Shown here: positions 13,999-16,162 of the stretch, one piece after another
How positions within the stretch are numbered: the stretch's first letter is position 1
Layout of the letters: each line of letters starts with the position of its first letter
Assembly: GCA_004335835.1 (NCBI GenBank)
Contig: RWJK01000624.1
Coordinates: forward strand, 1 to 16,162
Reading direction: 5' to 3'
DNA from: Scenedesmus sp. ARA3
Lineage: Eukaryota; Chlorophyta; Chlorophyceae; Sphaeropleales; Scenedesmaceae
DNA: 16,162 nucleotides
Notes under the pieces: generated by a model
The model's database searches: none
What the model was told of the DNA's origin: nothing
What the model saw: the letters and a program-made list of their open reading frames with translations, nothing else
Translations under genes and position numbers: made by a program

Positions 13999-15516
13999 GT
14001 GCAATCGCTGCGATGGTCATACGCAAGCACCGGTCAACGACAACGCATCATAGAGACATGCATCAGGCCAACCATCACCTACGGCTTCTGCGCAGCGCCG
14101 TACTCTTTGGCCGACATAAAGACGCTGGATAGGCTACTGACACGTGCAACAAAACAAGCATATAGGCTATCTACGAGTATGTCGTCGGCTGCCGCACATC
14201 AAGACGTGAACAAAGGAGGATTGGGATGCCACTCACTCGAGGTGGAGTACAACCTTATCTGTCACCAAAACCTAGTAAGAGCACTCAACGATGAGGGGCC
14301 AAGAGGAGTCATCACAAGAGCCCTCTTCAAAGTGCAGAAGTTGGGTGTTGACACGCTAAGCGCCGGCCACCTGCCGCACGTGGTGAGATACAGCTTGCGG
14401 ATGCGACAACCAATGTCCCTCAAAAGATGCGACACCCGCCTCTACTGCAAAGGAGCTGCGCAAGATCAATTGGAGGATATGAACGCCCTCGCGTCTACAT
14501 TGAATGCCATCGTGCCCGGAGGCACCCAGTGGGACGCCAGGCTAGTACAAGAAATTCACATGCTGCACTCTATTGGCATCACGGCCGTCGAAGACATGCT
14601 AATTCCCACACGAACACATGTAGCACCCGCTAGTCACCTGACCCGCGTGGTAAGCCGACGTAACGTGCGGCCAAAACACCAGCGGGCGTGGAACAGAATT
14701 ACCCATTACCTCCACACAAACACAGTGTGTGCTAGCAAGGCAGCCATACCGAACGCTTGCACACGAGATCGCACCATTCACCCCGCAGTACTAGAGTGCC
14801 TGGACAGCATGTGGCCAGCCAACAAGACAGCCAAACCAAGGACAATGCTACACATCCTTTCTGCACTGCCGGCTCATAATGACAAGCAAGCTGCAGCGGC
14901 GAGAGATGCCCAATGGGGTAGCCTAGAACCCCTGGTAACCCGGCGACCAACAAAAACCAAGGCAGACATACGGAATCAGCAAGACGAAGTCAAACAAGTG
15001 GCTAACCCTAGGAAGTATGAAACGGGGTACGCGCAGTACCTGAAGGCGGTGCAGCTGAAGGGCGGGCGCCGGACGGATGCCATGCATGCTCTCTACACAC
15101 TGTATTCACACACCGACGACACCATCACCGCGGTCACAGGAATCACTCAGAACACAGCTCATGTAGGGAAAGGAAAGCACCGACGCAAGCAAGGGGACTC
15201 AGTTCAACAATTTGTGGCCCAGTGGGCGCCGGTGACACAACCGTGGTGGGTAGTGAAAGCCGCGCTTGCACTAGACTACCAGTTGAAGGGAAAAGAACAA
15301 GTATTGGCACCAGGGGAGGAAGAAGAAAGCGACTGCCATATGCCGTGTGAATACTGTAAAGAGAGGGTGGCACGAGGAGAAAAGGCAGTACACACATGCT
15401 GTGTGTGCATGCGAAAGTATCACGAGCAGTGTCTACCACGTAGGAACGCCAAAAGAGGGACACACACACATGATCCACACACGTACACATGCGAAGAATG
15501 CATGAGGAAACACTAA
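13999..15516 (+). CDS. Post-RT region of the LINE ending in a PHD-like zinc finger
   Basis: The frame is open from 13975 and needs no start of its own; it is the continuation of the RT protein after a one-base shift in the A run. It opens with the thumb-like segment typical after LINE RTs (RQRIIETCIRPTITYGFCAAPYS, then DRLLTRATKQAYRL and GGLGCHSLE). About 300 residues follow that I cannot assign. The last 55 residues have the ligand pattern CEYC ... CCVCMRKYHEQC ... CEEC, spaced as in a PHD finger (Cys4-His-Cys3). Such fingers bind histone H3 tails, so the domain could direct integration or chromatin contact; that role is inference. It ends at TAA 15514-15516, after which the same frame stays open. 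Confidence 0.75.
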   Translation: MQSLRWSYASTGQRQRIIETCIRPTITYGFCAAPYSLADIKTLDRLLTRATKQAYRLSTSMSSAAAHQDVNKGGLGCHSLEVEYNLICHQNLVRALNDEGPRGVITRALFKVQKLGVDTLSAGHLPHVVRYSLRMRQPMSLKRCDTRLYCKGAAQDQLEDMNALASTLNAIVPGGTQWDARLVQEIHMLHSIGITAVEDMLIPTRTHVAPASHLTRVVSRRNVRPKHQRAWNRITHYLHTNTVCASKAAIPNACTRDRTIHPAVLECLDSMWPANKTAKPRTMLHILSALPAHNDKQAAAARDAQWGSLEPLVTRRPTKTKADIRNQQDEVKQVANPRKYETGYAQYLKAVQLKGGRRTDAMHALYTLYSHTDDTITAVTGITQNTAHVGKGKHRRKQGDSVQQFVAQWAPVTQPWWVVKAALALDYQLKGKEQVLAPGEEEESDCHMPCEYCKERVARGEKAVHTCCVCMRKYHEQCLPRRNAKRGTHTHDPHTYTCEECMRKH

Positions 15517-16162
15517 ACGAGGGACACACTTCCGGAGGAGCTGTGCTTGGTGAAGGTAGAATGGGAAGAGTCGCTTGAACCCAGGATACTAGTAGTGAAA
15601 TCGGCCACTCCGACAGCACTGACGCAGCTATTAAAACTAGAACGGCAGCAACAACAACAACGCGAAGAAGCCGCGAGGACAAATGCAGGGACTAGAGCTC
15701 CATGGCATCCCACAAGAAACCACACGGCTGCGCAAGGCACAGCACAGACATCACATACAAAACACCCACCGCCGACGCACCCCAGGGATGCATTGTACGA
15801 CATCACAGTGGGACAGCAATGCCGAAAGCAACTCGTCATCCATCCTCATCCAATCAATCCGCACACGGACATTGCACCAACAGGCAGGTTTGAGGTCATA
15901 GTGAGGCCAGTTTTAAGGTATAGGCTTGAAGCCACGATGGGTCCACTTGTCACAGAGGACAAGGCATGTATTTATCAGCCGGATGGGCGGTGCATACATG
16001 TGCTGCCAGTGAACACTGCAGCACAACTCTACCAGCGGTTCACCTACATGCAAAGACACCACTCAGAGGTCCTGCGCAAGTTGGGAGCTGGAACTTTTGA
16101 AGAAGAAGTCAGCAAGCTGATGTACCGGTACACTGAAGGCACTGTGTGCAGCGGCAAAGGAG
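15517..16162 (+). CDS. Open frame continuing the LINE after an in-frame TAA, partial at the right edge
   Basis: Directly after the TAA the same frame is open for 645 bases to the window end. It begins LPEELCLVKVEWEESLEPRI, followed by a Gln run, a Pro/Thr/His-rich linker, and then a compact-looking domain: GRFEVIVRPVLRYRLEA, ACIYQPDGRCIHVLPVNTAA and FEEEVSKLMYRY. There is no ATG near its start. It is either the rest of one polyprotein interrupted by a nonsense mutation, or a second ORF. I do not recognise the domain. Some green-algal LINEs, as I recall, carry a methyltransferase-like domain at this end, which would lie beyond the window. Confidence 0.6.

Larger units (their letters stand above)
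12904..16162 (+). mobile_element. Decayed LINE-type (non-LTR) retroelement with RT and PHD-like finger, cut by the right edge
   Basis: A run of plus-strand coding fragments encodes a reverse transcriptase of the LINE type, a long C-terminal region, a PHD-like zinc finger and a further open frame to the window edge. The upstream RT fragment and the post-RT region share one frame, while the RT core between them is in another. That is what one single-base deletion near 13155-13180 and one single-base insertion in the A run at 13981-13988 would give. The endonuclease part and the 5' end are not recognisable, so the copy is probably 5' truncated near 12800-12900. No target-site duplication can be defined. 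The element lies downstream of the aldolase in the same orientation and, unlike it, has no introns and few CTG tracts. Confidence 0.85.

Noticed and set aside
15143..15839. Minus-strand frames over the LINE C-terminal region
   Set aside because: They are antisense to the PHD-like region and lack any recognisable domain.

Overview
The window looks like nuclear DNA of a chlorophycean green alga. Reasons: both protein genes are broken into 7-10 short exons by introns of 200-1160 bp, (CTG)n/(CAG)n tracts are dense, the best poly(A) signal candidate is TGTAA, an algal-type D-threonine aldolase is present, and a LINE-type retroelement carries a PHD-like finger. A Haematococcus- or Dunaliella-like lineage would fit, but the species cannot be fixed from this sequence alone.

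Layout: (1) 1-61, the 3' part of a tRNA-Arg(CCU). (2) 482-5035, minus strand, a complete 7-exon gene for a secreted IAG-type purine nucleoside hydrolase (506 aa as I assemble it). (3) 5036-5479, a shared divergent promoter region. (4) 5480-12147, plus strand, a complete 10-exon gene for a PLP- and metal-dependent D-threonine aldolase with a probable mitochondrial presequence (481 aa). (5) 12148-12903, 3' flank with two small hairpins and a possible tRNA-derived SINE. (6) About 12904 to the right edge, a decayed LINE: reverse transcriptase, a long linker region, a PHD-like finger and a further open frame that runs off the window. Exon phases agree at all 15 splice junctions and conserved catalytic motifs fall in order, so both gene models are well supported.

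The striking feature is how the introns are built. Nearly every intron longer than about 260 bp contains one to four diverged copies of the neighbouring exon boundary, usually still carrying the splice site. Copies of an exon start plus acceptor lie upstream of the true exon; copies of an exon end plus donor lie downstream of it. The three shortest introns have none. This is what repeated tandem duplication across exon-intron junctions would leave, and it makes long series of decoy splice sites, several in frame with the true exon. I regard it as the main discovery candidate.

The two enzymes are both catabolic (nucleoside salvage; D-amino acid or glycine metabolism). Their head-to-head arrangement could allow co-regulation, but no pathway link is shown by the sequence.
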